Below, piece by piece: positions 33,497 through 44,409 of a DNA stretch of 64,000 nt. This stretch comes from Perkinsus marinus ATCC 50983 (taxonomy: Eukaryota > Perkinsozoa > Perkinsida > Perkinsidae), in the NCBI RefSeq assembly GCF_000006405.1, contig NW_003208908.1, positions 50,087 through 114,086 of the forward strand, given 5' to 3'. The notes beneath the pieces were generated by a model. It was not told where the DNA came from, searched no databases, and saw only the letters and a list, made by a program, of their open reading frames with translations. How positions within the stretch are numbered: position 1 is the stretch's first letter; each line of letters opens with the position of its first letter. Position numbers and translations under genes: made by a program.

Positions 33497-33960
33497 TCAC
33501 ACGTCGTTGTGCTGGTAGAGGAATACATGTCTAGTGAAGGTATGAGGTTTGGGACGATAGAAAGCCTCAGTCTGACAGTAGGTGTCCCGACGACGACCCC
33601 TTTGGGCCACGTGGACGATGAACCCCATCGATCCAGCGACACCGGCCACCCAATGCGGCCATTGATGCTTACTTCTTAGACGATACAATATGAGAAGAGC
33701 ACAGAAATCAAATCAACTGCGGGGAAGTGCATGAGCAATTCCCTCGATAATGAATATCAGAAATATACACAGTCCTTCAAACCAGAAGTGAAACGTTCGA
33801 CACCATCACGCACGCTAGATATAGAAATGACTTACCTATACGTGCTCACTGATGCCCTTTGCAGCATTGAGTGCAAAAAGCCTACCAACAACGGATGCAG
33901 TAGGATAGCTGTACAGCACCCATCGAGCGTAAAAGCCACAGAAGACTAATGCTGCTGCTT
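33497..33960 (-). other. Possible membrane-protein exons upstream of CDPK
   Basis: Two minus-strand open pieces look coding: FYARWVLYSYPTASVVGRLF (about 33850-33950) and HWVAGVAGSMGFIVHVAQ with a tail to a TGA at 33497-33499. They could be the last exons of a small multi-pass membrane protein, but I found no clean splice between them and no start. If real, its stop lies one base from the CDPK Met at 33495. Confidence 0.3.
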
Positions 33961-35851
33961 CTGTGCTCACGGCCCTTCACTCAGGATGCCTATAAAGGGG
34001 CGTCTGGGAGATGCAGCTGCACGTGGAATATCATTCTAAATCTCGGGCTACCCGAAGGCATCTGCAGCGAATAGCGACCAGAGCCTTAGCAGTGGACGCT
34101 CAAACTCCAGAGGGAGGGTAAATCGTGTAGGAGCCGAGAGGATCTGCGACCTTGATCAACCACTTTACCTAGTACTCCTCACTGCAACGCCTTCAATGAA
34201 AGAATGTGCACCATAGATATGATCACCGCCAACCGTCTGGTTCACTAGAGGGTATCCTCAGTAGATTGCCCATCCAAAACCTAACCCAAACTCGCTTGAA
34301 GGCAGATAGGCTCCAAATGGGGGTAGTGTAAGCCACGTATGTCGGCCACACGTTATGTTCGCACTCTAACTCTTGGTGTCCACCTATGAATCGGAGGAAT
34401 TACGGTATGGGTGAGGTCCTTGACTCTGCGACCAGCTACCAGATAGTATTCCAAGTACGCTGCACAACTCGCTAGTCTACTAAGGTAAGATACGACCTGC
34501 TAAGGAGAAGCCTCCTCTACGCCTTGCAGAGTAGAAGCCTCTACCATGAAGCCCGCTAGCGTATCAAAGGGTCTATATGAGAGAGGGATCGACCTCGAAA
34601 ACAAGAGCGAAATAGTTGCCGAGGAGAAATGATCAGCCAAGCAGCAGCTTTCTGATCGTAGCTGTTCAAGACGAAGAAGTCTTCAAGATATTCTCTCAAG
34701 CTGATGCACAACTTAATACGATTACTCCATTTAACTGTCCACGATGTAGAGAGAGACAACGCTGAGCTGCTTGGTAGTGCGCTGAATACCGCGCCCGCCC
34801 ACCTGATCGATTTTAACGCTCAAGACTTGCAATCTTGGCTGAGCCGGAATATCATCGACCAGTATGCCGCGCCACTGTAATCGATCTATTCGCGAAGGGT
34901 ATTATCTCGCGACCGTGCCGAGTAGGAGTAGGTAGACGAGGTGGTTATTGCTGATGTGTAAACAGCACGCTGGAAGTGACCATCTTATCCACTAAGACGA
35001 GGAGATTCCCCTATGAGGTTTCCCCAATGCCTAGAGTCCAGGCGACACCCTTCGAATCAAGGGAGAGGAGAAAGCATGGCCGGAAGTTGATATTCTGCAG
35101 ATTCTCAACTCAAGTGTCTTATTTCCGTGCCATCAATTAGCGTCGGTTGATGAAAGAATTTTGGTAACCTTGAAGGTTAAACCTTGTTTGCGTCATTGTG
35201 TGACTCACACTGTGTCGTGTCCCTTTATCGTCCAAGATTCCGCTCCTTTCGATTCCCAACTCGGGATTACTACCAACAGCGGCTAACAGAAGGCTAAGGT
35301 TGAAACCTTCATGTACGTGTCTTGAGCCAACTAGACTCGCTGTTCGTCCCGAGTAACTTGGACAGCGCTACTACGTGGGCATGAGAGGAGTCGCAGAGGG
35401 CGCTGGGATAATCTTGTACCGCATTCCAGTTGGTGGTCAGAGGCTCTACTCTGAGATAGTGAGTGACAGTAGCAATTACGTAGGGAGATTCGCGTGGAGT
35501 ATGCGGGGATGAGAAGACTCTATCGTATATTCGGTGAACAGGTCGTGTATGAGGTGTTGTATTGGATGGTGTCCCCGAGGGATGACTGAAGATTGCTAAA
35601 GATTACAAGCAGTTTAGCGGTTAAGCATGTACAAAGCGTAATTGATCTCACGTCAGTTCATAGCTTCTGAGCACTGAGAAACCATATGTACCAGATAGGG
35701 TTCCAAGCACTTACTCGCCAGCGGAGATAGAGCTCTCGGGACTTGTCAAAGGTTGATGGAAACCTTTCCTTACCTGAGCTGAGCTGCGCATCGCACAATG
35801 AGTGATGGTGTTGTTATATGGTGTTATCAGCTAGCATTTGTGTTATTGAAA
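33961..35851. other. Long stretch without a supported gene
   Basis: About 1.9 kb with only short broken frames on both strands and no recognised repeat. Probably intergenic; it is the largest apparently empty interval in the window. Confidence 0.4.
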
Positions 35852-37273
35852 ATGATGACACCTACAATGCTGCTGTCCAGCGGTAACGCAATCCCTATGG
35901 TTGGTTTCGGCACCTACAGAGTGGGTGTAACGCCGAAGTCTGTTTTTGAGGTGGTCTCAACAGGGAGAGACGGGAAGACTGTTATCAAGAACGCTATAGA
36001 AGCTGGCTACAGGTGGGGAGTGTTTGCTTGGTCCTTGCTGCTCGTGGTGATTATCATAACTATAGGCTTTTCGACTGTGCCCAGTTCTACGCCAACGAAG
36101 CTATCGTTGGCGATGCCATAGCAGAGAGTGGTATTCCCCGACAGGAGTTCTTCATCATATCTAAAGTGTGGCCTGATAAGATCTTCCAAGGCCGTCAGGC
36201 TGTTATTGACCAGTGCAAGCAGTCGTTGAAGGATCTGTGAGGAGCTACTCTCTACTACTGTTTATGAAGTCCTTTACCTTCAGTCGGACCTCTTACGTCG
36301 ACTTGTACTTGGTTCACTGGCCTGTCCCTGGCAAGCATGTGGAAGCTTATCAAGCTCTAGAGGACTTGTAGGAGGCCGTATCACTGTCGTAATGTGCCCG
36401 AGGAGTGGTATGCAGGTACAAGGAAGGCTTATGTCATTCTATTGGCCTTGCGAACTACACTATAGAGGATTACGAGGAGCTCGTGAATGCGGGAATTTCC
36501 ATCCCCCCTTCCTGCAACGAGATTGAAGTGAATCCTTTACTGTTCAGTGAGTCATCAATTGGCACATCTCATCTGAGTTGCATCCCCTCCCTACAGGGAA
36601 GAAGACTATTGAATACTTCCAATCTAAGGATATCGCTATCCTCTCCTGGCGTGGTCTCGGTAATGGCAGGCCTGAGTTGCTCGAGCATCCGGTCCTTACC
36701 AAAATCGCTGCTGATAAGAAAGTCACCACAGCCCAGGTGGGATGACTCAACCTTCTCAATGGTGGATTGTATTGGTTTTAGGTTATTGGTCGATGGTTGG
36801 TACAGCATTCGATTGTCCACATACCCAAAAGTGAAAACCCCGAGCGGATGAGAGTCAACAAGGACATATTCTCATTCGAGCTATCATCAACTCAAATGGC
36901 TGAGATTGATGCTATCGGCTTGTCCAAAGAGGCCATCGAATACTTCCGTGAGCACTACAAGTAAGGAGGTGTTGGGGTGAAGCAGCTTATGGGCTTAGTT
37001 TAAGTCGCATAGTTCTAGGTTAGTTTTATTGGGAGAGTCTCTTAGTCGGGAATATACTCCGTTGCAAGTGAGTTCACAGCTTAGTATGCAATGGTTTTTT
37101 CGAATTGGGTCCCGATTTTGACAGTACCAAGGTTCGAACCAGGGATCATTAGTTCTGTTGATCAAGCCTCTTATTATTTCACCAAGACAGCTGCTTTGTT
37201 GTTCAGGGTCAACAGCACTAGAGACTGCGGATTAACGGTGGCCGATGCAAGGCAGCAATTCACCAGTGATTGA
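35852..37273 (+). CDS. Aldo/keto reductase, tandem copy 1
   Basis: NADPH-dependent TIM-barrel oxidoreductase of the aldo/keto reductase family. Exons join as MVGFGTYRVG, GYR + LFDCAQFYANEAIVGDAI, ISKVWPDKIFQGRQ, SYVDLYLVHWPVPG, KEGLCHSIGLANYTIEDY, CNEIEVNPLLF, KTIEYFQSKDIAILSWRGLG and VIGRWLVQHSIVHIPKSENP. The catalytic tetrad is visible: Asp and Tyr of FDCAQFY, Lys of SKVW, His of LVHWP. After EHY a good donor (AA/gtaagg at 36961) and an acceptor at 37205-37206 add a last exon reading KVNSTRDCGLTVADARQQFT to a TGA at 37271, shared with copy 2. Without that splice the protein would end at 36964. Exons 2-5 are almost identical to copy 2. Substrate unknown. Confidence 0.9.
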
Positions 37274-37551
37274 CTTTAATACGTGTTTTCCCACCATCTT
37301 TTCGCTGTTTTCTCTCAGTGTCTTGTTGCGTTGTGTGAATAGATATTCGGTTTGTTAGTGTACTCGTTACAGACTTGCTGACTTTACTTTAGCCAGTCTG
37401 CCGTCTATGGATGAGAGGGTTAGGATAGGCACTCAACTTGTTCTGAATTTTTGGTGTATAGGAGGATATCAGGTCGTTCGTGAGGTTGGTCTCTACGAAC
37501 AGTAGGGAGGTATTGGCTTGTGGCTCCACCAGTTGTTTCGGTGTTGTTAAC
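37274..37551. other. Spacer between tandem reductase genes
   Basis: About 280 bases; nothing recognised apart from the presumed promoter of copy 2. Confidence 0.5.
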
Positions 37552-39116
37552 ATGAGAATACCGACCAAGGTATTGTCTAGTGGTAACTCCATCCCTATGG
37601 TGGGGTTGGGCACGTTTCGAATTGGTATAGCGCCGAAGTCGGCATTTGAAGGGGTTCCATTAGGGCGGGATGGCAAGGCTGTTATCAAGGATGCTATAGA
37701 AGAAGGCTACAGGTCAGGTTCAACTTTGTATTATCCTATCAACAGTCATAACTGTAGGCTCTTCGACTGTGCCCAGTTCTACCTCAATGAAGCTGTCGTC
37801 GGCGATGCCATAGCGGAGAGTGGTATTCCCCGACAGGAGTTCTTCATCACATCTAAGGTGTGGCCTGATAAGATCTTTAAAGGCCGTCAGGCTGTTATTG
37901 ACCAGTGCAAGCAGTCGTTGAAGGATCTGTGAGGAGCTACTGTCTACTGCTGTTTATTAAGTCCTTTACCTTCAGTCGGACCTCTTACGTCGACTTGTAC
38001 TTGATCCATTTTCCTGTACCGGGGAAGCATGTTGAGGCCTACCATGCTCTGGAGGGGCTGTAAGAGCCTCTATTATGGTGGTGATGTGGCAGAGGAGTGG
38101 TATGCAGGTACAAGGAAGGCTTATGTCATTCTATCGGCCTCTCGAACTACACTATAGAGGACTACGAGGAGCTCATACAGGCGGGGATTTCCATCCCCCC
38201 TTCCTGCAACGAGATTGAAGTGAATCCTTTACTGTTCAGTGAGTCATCAACTGGCACATCTCATTTGAGTTGCACCCCTTCCCTACAGGGAAGAAGACTA
38301 TTGAATACTTCCAATCTAAGGATATCACTATCCTCTCCTGGCGTGGTCTCGGCAATGGCAGGCCTGAGATGCTCGAGCATCCGGTCCTTACCAAAATCGC
38401 TGCTGATAAGAAGGTCACCACAGCTCAGGTGGAATGACTCAACCTTCTCAATGGTGGATTGTATTGGTTTTAGGTTATTGGTCGATGGTTGGTACAGCAT
38501 TCGATTGTCCACATACCCAAAAGTGAAAACCCCGAGCGGATGAGAGTCAACAAGGACATATTCTCATTCGAGCTATCATCAACCCAAATGGCTGAGATTG
38601 ATGCTATTGGCTCAACCAAAGAAGCCGTGGAAGCGTTCCGTCAGCACTACAAGTACTGGACGTGTGCGGTACAGAAGGGTGTTTCTCATAGGCCTATAGG
38701 ATGCCCTCTATCTCGAAGTACACATTGTATATGTGGCATGTCTTCCGTGAGCAGTGTAGGACAATATGTATAGGGTCAATCGCATGTGTTGATGACATTC
38801 TGAGGAAACTCTGGGGGAAATTGAATCCTTGGTTTCTGTACACTACTCCTCGAATTTGTATAATTAGTGAGGAAATTCCCGAGTTCTTCTGAGGAGAGCG
38901 ATCGTATATTCCAACACTGTTCTCAAGCCTAGTCTTAGCATGATCACTCAACATTGATTCTATGTGTTGTCACTGTTGTGAGAATCGTAATAGCCCAGGC
39001 CTCGGCGATGTTGCATCGGAGCGATGTAAGAGGCTCTTTGTTCATTTAGGTTCAACAGTACCAGAGATTGCGGGTTGACCGAGGCGGATGCCAGGCAGCA
39101 GTTCACTTGCGAGTAG
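37552..39116 (+). CDS. Aldo/keto reductase, tandem copy 2
   Basis: Second copy, same order and exon plan: MVGLGTFRIG, LFDCAQFYLNEAVVGDAI, SKVWPDKIFKGRQ, YLIHFPVPGKH, KEGLCHSIGLSNYTIEDY, ILSWRGLG, VQHSIVHIPKSENP. The catalytic His motif here is LIHFP instead of LVHWP; the His is kept. The last exon (39050-39116) reads FNSTRDCGLTEADARQQFTC and ends TAG, matching copy 1 at protein level with silent base changes, which supports the long last intron (38653-39049, 397 nt). That intron carries the shared repeat and the one in copy 1 does not. The first exon and first intron differ strongly from copy 1 while exons 2-5 and intron 5 are nearly identical, suggesting gene conversion. Confidence 0.88.
38747..38912 (+). 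repeat. Dispersed intron repeat, copy C (reductase 2 intron)
   Basis: Starts gtgagcagt like copy A and aligns with it through ATGTGTTG, ATTCTGAGGAAAC and CTGAGGAGAGCGATCGTATAT. Weaker similarity continues about 25 bases further. It lies in the interior of the last intron of reductase copy 2, in the sense orientation. Confidence 0.68.
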
Positions 39117-39224
39117 TTGGTCTCGATCATTTTTTCCATGAGCTTTCCTTGATTTGGTATCAGCTTGTTGTGTCGATAGAGGTCGGCCCTGCTTGTACCA
39201 GCTATAAATTTTTCAATTTGTCCC

Positions 39225-41122
39225 ATGCCTGGCCATACTGTGGCCAGCCCGCCGCCGTCGCCGGCCTCTACGGCGTCTACTGAGGAGACGGTGAGTCCTT
39301 CACAGAGGTTCAAGAGAGAAGCCATCGGACCTGAGGACACGTCAGAGTTCACAATGGACGAGGTTCGGCGTTACGGCTTCATCGTCATTGATAATATTAT
39401 ATATAACGTGACTGAATGGGTGGCTCATGGGGGACATCCAGGTAACACGAATGGCCGATCTCGGTGGAGGTGGGAGTACGTGGCATCAGTGTTGATGTAT
39501 ATGCTTGGTTTTTCAGCGGAGATTCGAAATTTCATCATTGCATTATAAAAGTTACGACTCTACATAGGGTAGAAGTATCAACTCTACTAGAATTTCTCCA
39601 TTGTCACCAACACGCGTAGTTGATCATGTGAGTGCTTTCCCATACGGTTTGCCATCAGGTGGAGAAGTCCTTCTGAGCTGCCTCGGGCGTGATGTGACCT
39701 CTCTCTTTCGGGGTATTCATCACCCTGGCATCGCCAAGCATTACCTCCCACCCCTGGCCATTGGTCGACTTAAGGACCCTTCTATTGAAGACAAGGCAGA
39801 AGCTGACTTTGCAGCACTGGAAAGGCATGTTCGGCGCTTAGGACTCTATGAGCAGAAGTAAATAAGGTTGATACTCAGTGGTATACAATAACTGAGTATT
39901 CAGGGTCTCCTATTACTTCGGCCGTATCGCCATCGTTATGGCCTTCCTTTTACTGGCACTGACAAGCCTTTGCCTGGGCTGGACAATGCTAGGGGCGATA
40001 GCTCTTGGTGTATCCTGGCAACAGGTAGTAGCATTTCAGGTTGTTGCGGTCTTGCTATGGTGCAGTTCGTTGTTAGGGTGCCTTCATTGCCCATGATGCA
40101 TGCCATAGAGGCTGCGGTAGTGGTGATGGTAGATCCCCTTCTCGAATCGGATGGTTCATCGGTTCGATCTTGTTTGGTATATCATCTAGCATGTGGAGTG
40201 AGGAGCATGCCGTAAGGGGCTATCCCTATACCTTTTCCACTTGAGGGCGGCCCTTAGGCCCATCATTGCTTCCCCCGACGTCCTCGTGAGGATCCTCAGT
40301 TCAACTACTTGCCGACCTTCCTAATAAGTCGCAAGGAGTTGCCATACTCCAACAAGTGGGAGGAGCTCATAGCTGGAGTCATCGTGCCGATACAGCATTT
40401 TGTCCTGGCCCCTGTTGCGATGACCATCGGGCGCTTTAATTTTTATATCATCAGTTTGATATTTGTAAGCCGCCCTTAGTCGGGACTGTGTGTGCACTAG
40501 AATCTCTTTAGTCGTGCAAGCGTGCATTACAGTACTACATCAAGGGCCGGTCCATCCCTCTGCACTGCTGCCCTCTTGCCGACCTATGTGGTATGTCACT
40601 CTTCTGGCTATGGTAACCACGCCCTAGATAATCATCTAAAGTAGTCTTCGTGGTGGTGTCAGGTACGGTTGCCTCCTGTACCAGTTGGTACCGCCTAGCG
40701 ATCGTCTCCTCTTTCTCCTACTCTCCAACTGCACAGCTGGGGTCCTGCATGTAGGCATCTACGAGTGTGTCTAGGCTAACGTAGTGTTATCAGATCCAAC
40801 TCTTGGTCTCGCACTTAGCCGTAGACTGTTACCATTCTGATGAGGAGCCAGGCTGGTTTAGATTGCAATGCCATACTAGTAGAAATGTTGACACTCGAGC
40901 CCATTGGCTGTGGGGAGGTACTACTACAACACTTACCGTCCCTTACGCTACCTGGGAGCTCCTGTGTTAGGGTTGGAGTACCAAATAGAGCACCATCTTT
41001 TCCCACGGTTGCCCAGACACGCGTTGCCGGCAGTGCAGCCTTTCGTGATGGAACTATGTGGGAAATACGGAGTACCATATCGGTCTGAAGGAGAAGTGAA
41101 AACGCTGACTTTGGTATTGTGA
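39225..41122 (+). CDS. Cytochrome-b5-fused front-end fatty acid desaturase
   Basis: ER membrane enzyme that inserts double bases near the carboxyl end of polyunsaturated acyl chains, with its own electron donor domain. The N-terminal cytochrome b5 has VTEWVAHGGHPGGEVLL (haem HPGG) and LFRGIHHPG. Membrane segments include IAIVMAFLLLALTSLCLGW. The three His boxes are WQQGAFIAHDACH, SEEHAAHH and QIEHHLFP; the Gln in box III marks front-end desaturases. QFNYLPTFL and TSRNVD also fit. Eight or so exons with introns of ~45-55 nt, except the first (39442-39658, 217 nt), which splits HPG/G and carries repeat copy B. Start 39225, stop 41120-41122. Regiospecificity (delta 4, 5, 6 or 8) cannot be told from the sequence alone. 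Confidence 0.92.
39589..39627 (-). repeat. Dispersed intron repeat, copy B core (desaturase intron)
   Basis: Thirty-nine bases matching the core of copy A at 33 positions (shared TCACCAACAC and GTAGTTGA), here antisense to the host gene. Flanks are not clearly alignable, so this is a partial or older copy. The host intron (217 nt) is almost the same length as the CDPK intron that holds copy A (218 nt). Confidence 0.6.
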
Positions 41123-41439
41123 GAAATGGTGAGGGAGAGGGGCTTCATTTTCGTGACAGATTTTCGAAGATCTTCGCAATTTGGCGACCGTCGCGACCGA
41201 GCCCGTCTAACGACAGAAAGCACGTAAAGTGAAGCTACAGTGCATGGAACATGGTGTAGTTGATCGGCTCTATTGAGCCCATAAGCCTATTCTTTAATAA
41301 GGGCATCAGTGTCGTAATGAACCGCTCTGAACAACTGCCCTTCACCACCACTACCAGTGCCGTCCCTGCAATGTGATGATTACCCCTACTATGCGGATTT
41401 GAGTTAAAGTCCTTTCACCCGCTTCAGTGTTCACTTCAG

Positions 41440-42199
41440 CCCATGTTGTTGTTGGCCTATGGAGGAACACTGCCGACGGCCTTACAGACCCTCAGAACCA
41501 GGAGGAACGCAACCGGGCCGATGAGTGGCTACGTAAGTGGCAGCAAAATCCTGGGGCGTGGAAAGTGACACCTATAGCGAAAATATGCTGTTCTTTGCGG
41601 CACAGACGCTCTGCACCAGAATCCATTTTTATTCTTATGTCGGTCTCTGTGAGTCTATAATAGATAAGTTGAATAAACTCAGCGCATCTCATAAACCCAG
41701 TACCTGTGCAATTGGCCACAGCCCTGGCTGATCTGGCCATATGAGTGGACGAGATGTGGGAGAATGCGATAGAGGATATCATCAAACAGTTTAGTTCCAC
41801 CGATCCAGCATATGCAAGCCTACTTTCGATAGAACTCAAGCTGTGACCGGGAGAGGCCAGTAACTACCGACTCGAAACGTAGCAAGGCGTTTGAAAGGCT
41901 CGCTAAGTGCTCCCCGGATGTGGCACAGTTCCTTATGGCCGAGGCGATGAAGGGTGATAGGAACCTAGGTGTAGAAGCCCTTGTGGAATGGCTGCGGCTA
42001 GGGACCGTCCCGGCCAGCCTACTTGCCAATTCCAAACTGGTGCACCCCGTTTTTGAAGGCTGGGAATGCCAGGATTTCCTCAACATGTACGGACATTGTG
42101 GTCTGGGTACTAGGCTTGTTGGGTGAGGAGTCGGCCTCGCCCGTAGCGGCAGGGCTGTATGGGTGCAGCAGCCAGAAGTCGTGATTTCCTTCGTGGCTT
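41440..42199 (+). CDS. Transportin-3/importin-13-like N-terminal exons
   Basis: HEAT-repeat nuclear transport receptor of the Mtr10/TNPO3 type. Exons: ADEWLRKWQQNPGAW, ENMLFFAAQTLCTRIHF (family CYFAAQTLRxK), then over a 34-nt intron (gtgagt...ctcag) NPVPVQLATALADLAI (family QLALALADLAL), MWENAIEDIIKQFSS, then over a 41-nt intron KAFERLAKC, and WLRLGTVPASLLANSKLVHP followed by a Leu-rich helix. An in-frame TGA lies between LADLAI and VDEMW with no GT-AG way round it, so this may be a pseudogene, a readthrough case or a base error. The start exon and the remaining two thirds of the protein were not found; the tail past 42199 is unresolved. Confidence 0.6.
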
Positions 42200-42281
42200 C
42201 CTGGCCGTTTCCGTACTGATAGAAACTATGTTATTGTAATGCTGTATACCATATAGGTAAATAACCATCTTATCTTCATAA

Positions 42282-42745
42282 TGGTGCTTTATGCGTTACT
42301 CCCTTGCTGTTGCGCTGGACAGTAAGTCCATGGCCAGCACAAGGCGTTCCTTATGGCACGCGGGTGCATTACCACTCCGCGGGAAGATGCACGGCTGAGG
42401 CGGACAGTCGAGAAGGGAGGCCGTATCGCCTGGCAGGAAATGCACAAGGACGTGGAATGTATAATAGAAATGTATACCACGCCTTTTGAAACTCAATACA
42501 TGGGTACCGAAGTCAGATATGAGATGTTGTGGCGATATGGGAAGAACCACGTGAAAGGGCGGCCTTTTTATAATGACTTAGGTTTCGTCATTCCCCAGTA
42601 TGGTTGGCATGCACGCTGATGACGGCCCTCTGTGGTGACAGGTCTGTGGTCCTCCATCGAGGTGTTCTCAAAGCGTGGTACTTCATGTCGGCCGACGGGG
42701 CTTTGCTGTTGAGGAAGAAGGCGGAGAACTTGAGGGTAAGAGCTG
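42282..42745 (+). other. Unrecognised coding-like exons
   Basis: Plus-strand pieces read MVLYALLPCCC (signal-like), VEKGGRIAWQEMHKD, YEMLWRYGKNHVKGRPFY and, after an acceptor (gtgacag), VVLHRGVLKAWYFMSADGA. No family likeness. It could belong to the transportin-like gene or be a separate short gene. Confidence 0.3.
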
Positions 42746-42764
42746 GGAGGTGACTCGGCCAGTA

Positions 42765-44390
42765 CTATCTTAGATTAGCGAGGTGGAGAGAGAGTTCTGC
42801 AAGCGGAGAACGTGGTCGGCGGGGAATGGGCAGGTATAGCCACGTAACCTTCATAACCGGGTTAGGGTGATTTTTGATACCACACCTTTCCTCCCCAAGC
42901 CAAAATAGTGGGACCTCATTCCAAACCTCACGCATTTGAATCCAGCGAACTTCAATTTGGAATGAATTTTCTAATATAAAGTGTAGAAAGTTCAAGGCTT
43001 CGCTTGATCCTCCCTTCGCATAGTGATTGTAACGCATATGGTTTATGTTGTACTGCTCGAGTCCGTGTGCTAGAACCAGACTTCTGGTCTGCTGCTGGTG
43101 AGGGTACCACACCACATGCTTAGGTGGTGGCGGTTTGGATACCAATGGCCAGTCCGTTTTCCGAAGACCGGACCAAGACACCTCGAGTGGAGTTCTTGAC
43201 CATCCCTCATCTCAAGTTGGTACACTTGGTCCCGACCAAACCCCGTCCACCTCCACTTTAGGAGCTTCCTCCACGAAGGCTTGGCTAGACTCGACAGTCC
43301 CTCTGGCCTCTTGCAACAGTTCGTGCAGCCCCTTGGGGTTTCCAACTTCCTCATCCGAGCAGTGAAGTACGCCGACTTCACAACTCTAGCCGTTCGAACA
43401 AATAGGTATCACAAAGGCGCTCAGAGCAAGTGACGATCCATGTCTCTTGTCAAGATATTTGTTGTCCCCATACCACTCCTCCTCCACTTCATACGAGGAG
43501 CCGCATGACACTCCAACTTTGCCTCCATCACTCAACGGAGTGGCAAGGTCTCCCTCTGTTACTAGTGTGTTCAGTCGATGTGCGACCTTCGAGGGTTGGG
43601 ATGGTAATCTGCAGCACACTACGACTGCCAATGCCATCCCCGTTCAAGCCAGGTTTGTCCTCCCTTAAATCGCATTATTCCCATCACAGTGTCCCCGGCA
43701 TCAACGATAAGATCCTTGTCGCGGCGAATAACATCTTACACCTTATAGAGCGAAAACGGATCCACGAACTGCTCTTTCTAGAGCCCGACCAGTGAACAAG
43801 GAGCGCTGCTTTTGGTTTCTGTGCGGGCCCTGGAGGTACATCGCGGTCCACTTCAAAATAGACCAATCCACGAGAAGGCTCCACTTCATCTACGCCTCCG
43901 TCGTCGATAAGATGGATGTCTTGCAGCAATGTGAGGAGAAGATGGTCATGCTGGATAGGGCGGTCACTGCTCCTTTACCCCGCCTGAAGCTGCTCCCGGG
44001 TGCTTCTATCACTTGCTGCACTACTCCACCCATTGTGCCATTCAGGCTGCGGTCGGTCGACCACAGGAGCCCCCAGACTGCACAGCTCATGCCGGGCGGA
44101 GCGGAGGGCATCCAATCGAAACAACCTCGCCAGAGGAGCCAATCTGGTGGGGTTCTTCGAGGCCGCCGGGAAACTCGGTGTAGGGTTTGATGAACTCAGG
44201 CACCCACAGTGTGCTTGCGTGCCAGGCGAAGACCAGTGTGCCGGTTCCCAGCAATACCACCACGACTCGCGCCTCCTCCCCGAATCTGGCGACCGCAGCG
44301 GTGGCGATCAATCGATGCTAAAGGGGTGCTCGAATGGGTAGCACACTGAGCAACTTTTTCGAGCGGGATTTTTTCCCGGGCGCGCGCGTT
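42765..44390 (-). CDS. Hypothetical protein with one membrane segment
   Basis: Not recognised. Minus-strand open pieces in order of transcription: ARVVVVLLGTGTLVFAWH (membrane helix) followed by PEFIKPYTEFPGGLEE; LIDDGGVDEVEPSRGLVYFE; KVAHRLNTLVTEGDLATP with EVEEEWYGDNKYLDKRHG; GLHELLQEARGTVESSQAF; KHVVWYPHQQQTRSLVLAHG and EALNFLHFILENSFQIEVRW. Together they look like one multi-exon gene, but plus-strand frames are also open over part of the interval and several joins are unproven. Confidence 0.4.
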
Positions 44391-44409
44391 GTGGACGGTC
44401 GCATGGATC

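Noticed and set aside
33838-33955. Likeness of FYARWVLYSYPTASVV to the mitochondrial pyruvate carrier
   Set aside because: Only a loose hydrophobic pattern; the conserved N-terminal carrier motif was not found upstream.
35315-35335. TTGGCTCAAG on the minus strand, like the 3' end of a dinoflagellate/perkinsid spliced leader
   Set aside because: The upstream bases do not match the leader and no Sm-like site or donor follows. A ten-base match is not strong enough in 64 kb.
38653-38773. Readthrough extension of aldo/keto reductase 2 (tail with YWTCAVQKG)
   Set aside because: A donor at 38653 and an acceptor at 39048 give the same C-terminal exon as copy 1, a better explanation.
43135-43430. 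Plus-strand frame (LLQQFVQPLGVSNFLIRAVK) read as a polymerase-like fragment
   Set aside because: The opposite strand has an equally open frame with more protein-like composition, and no polymerase motif is present.
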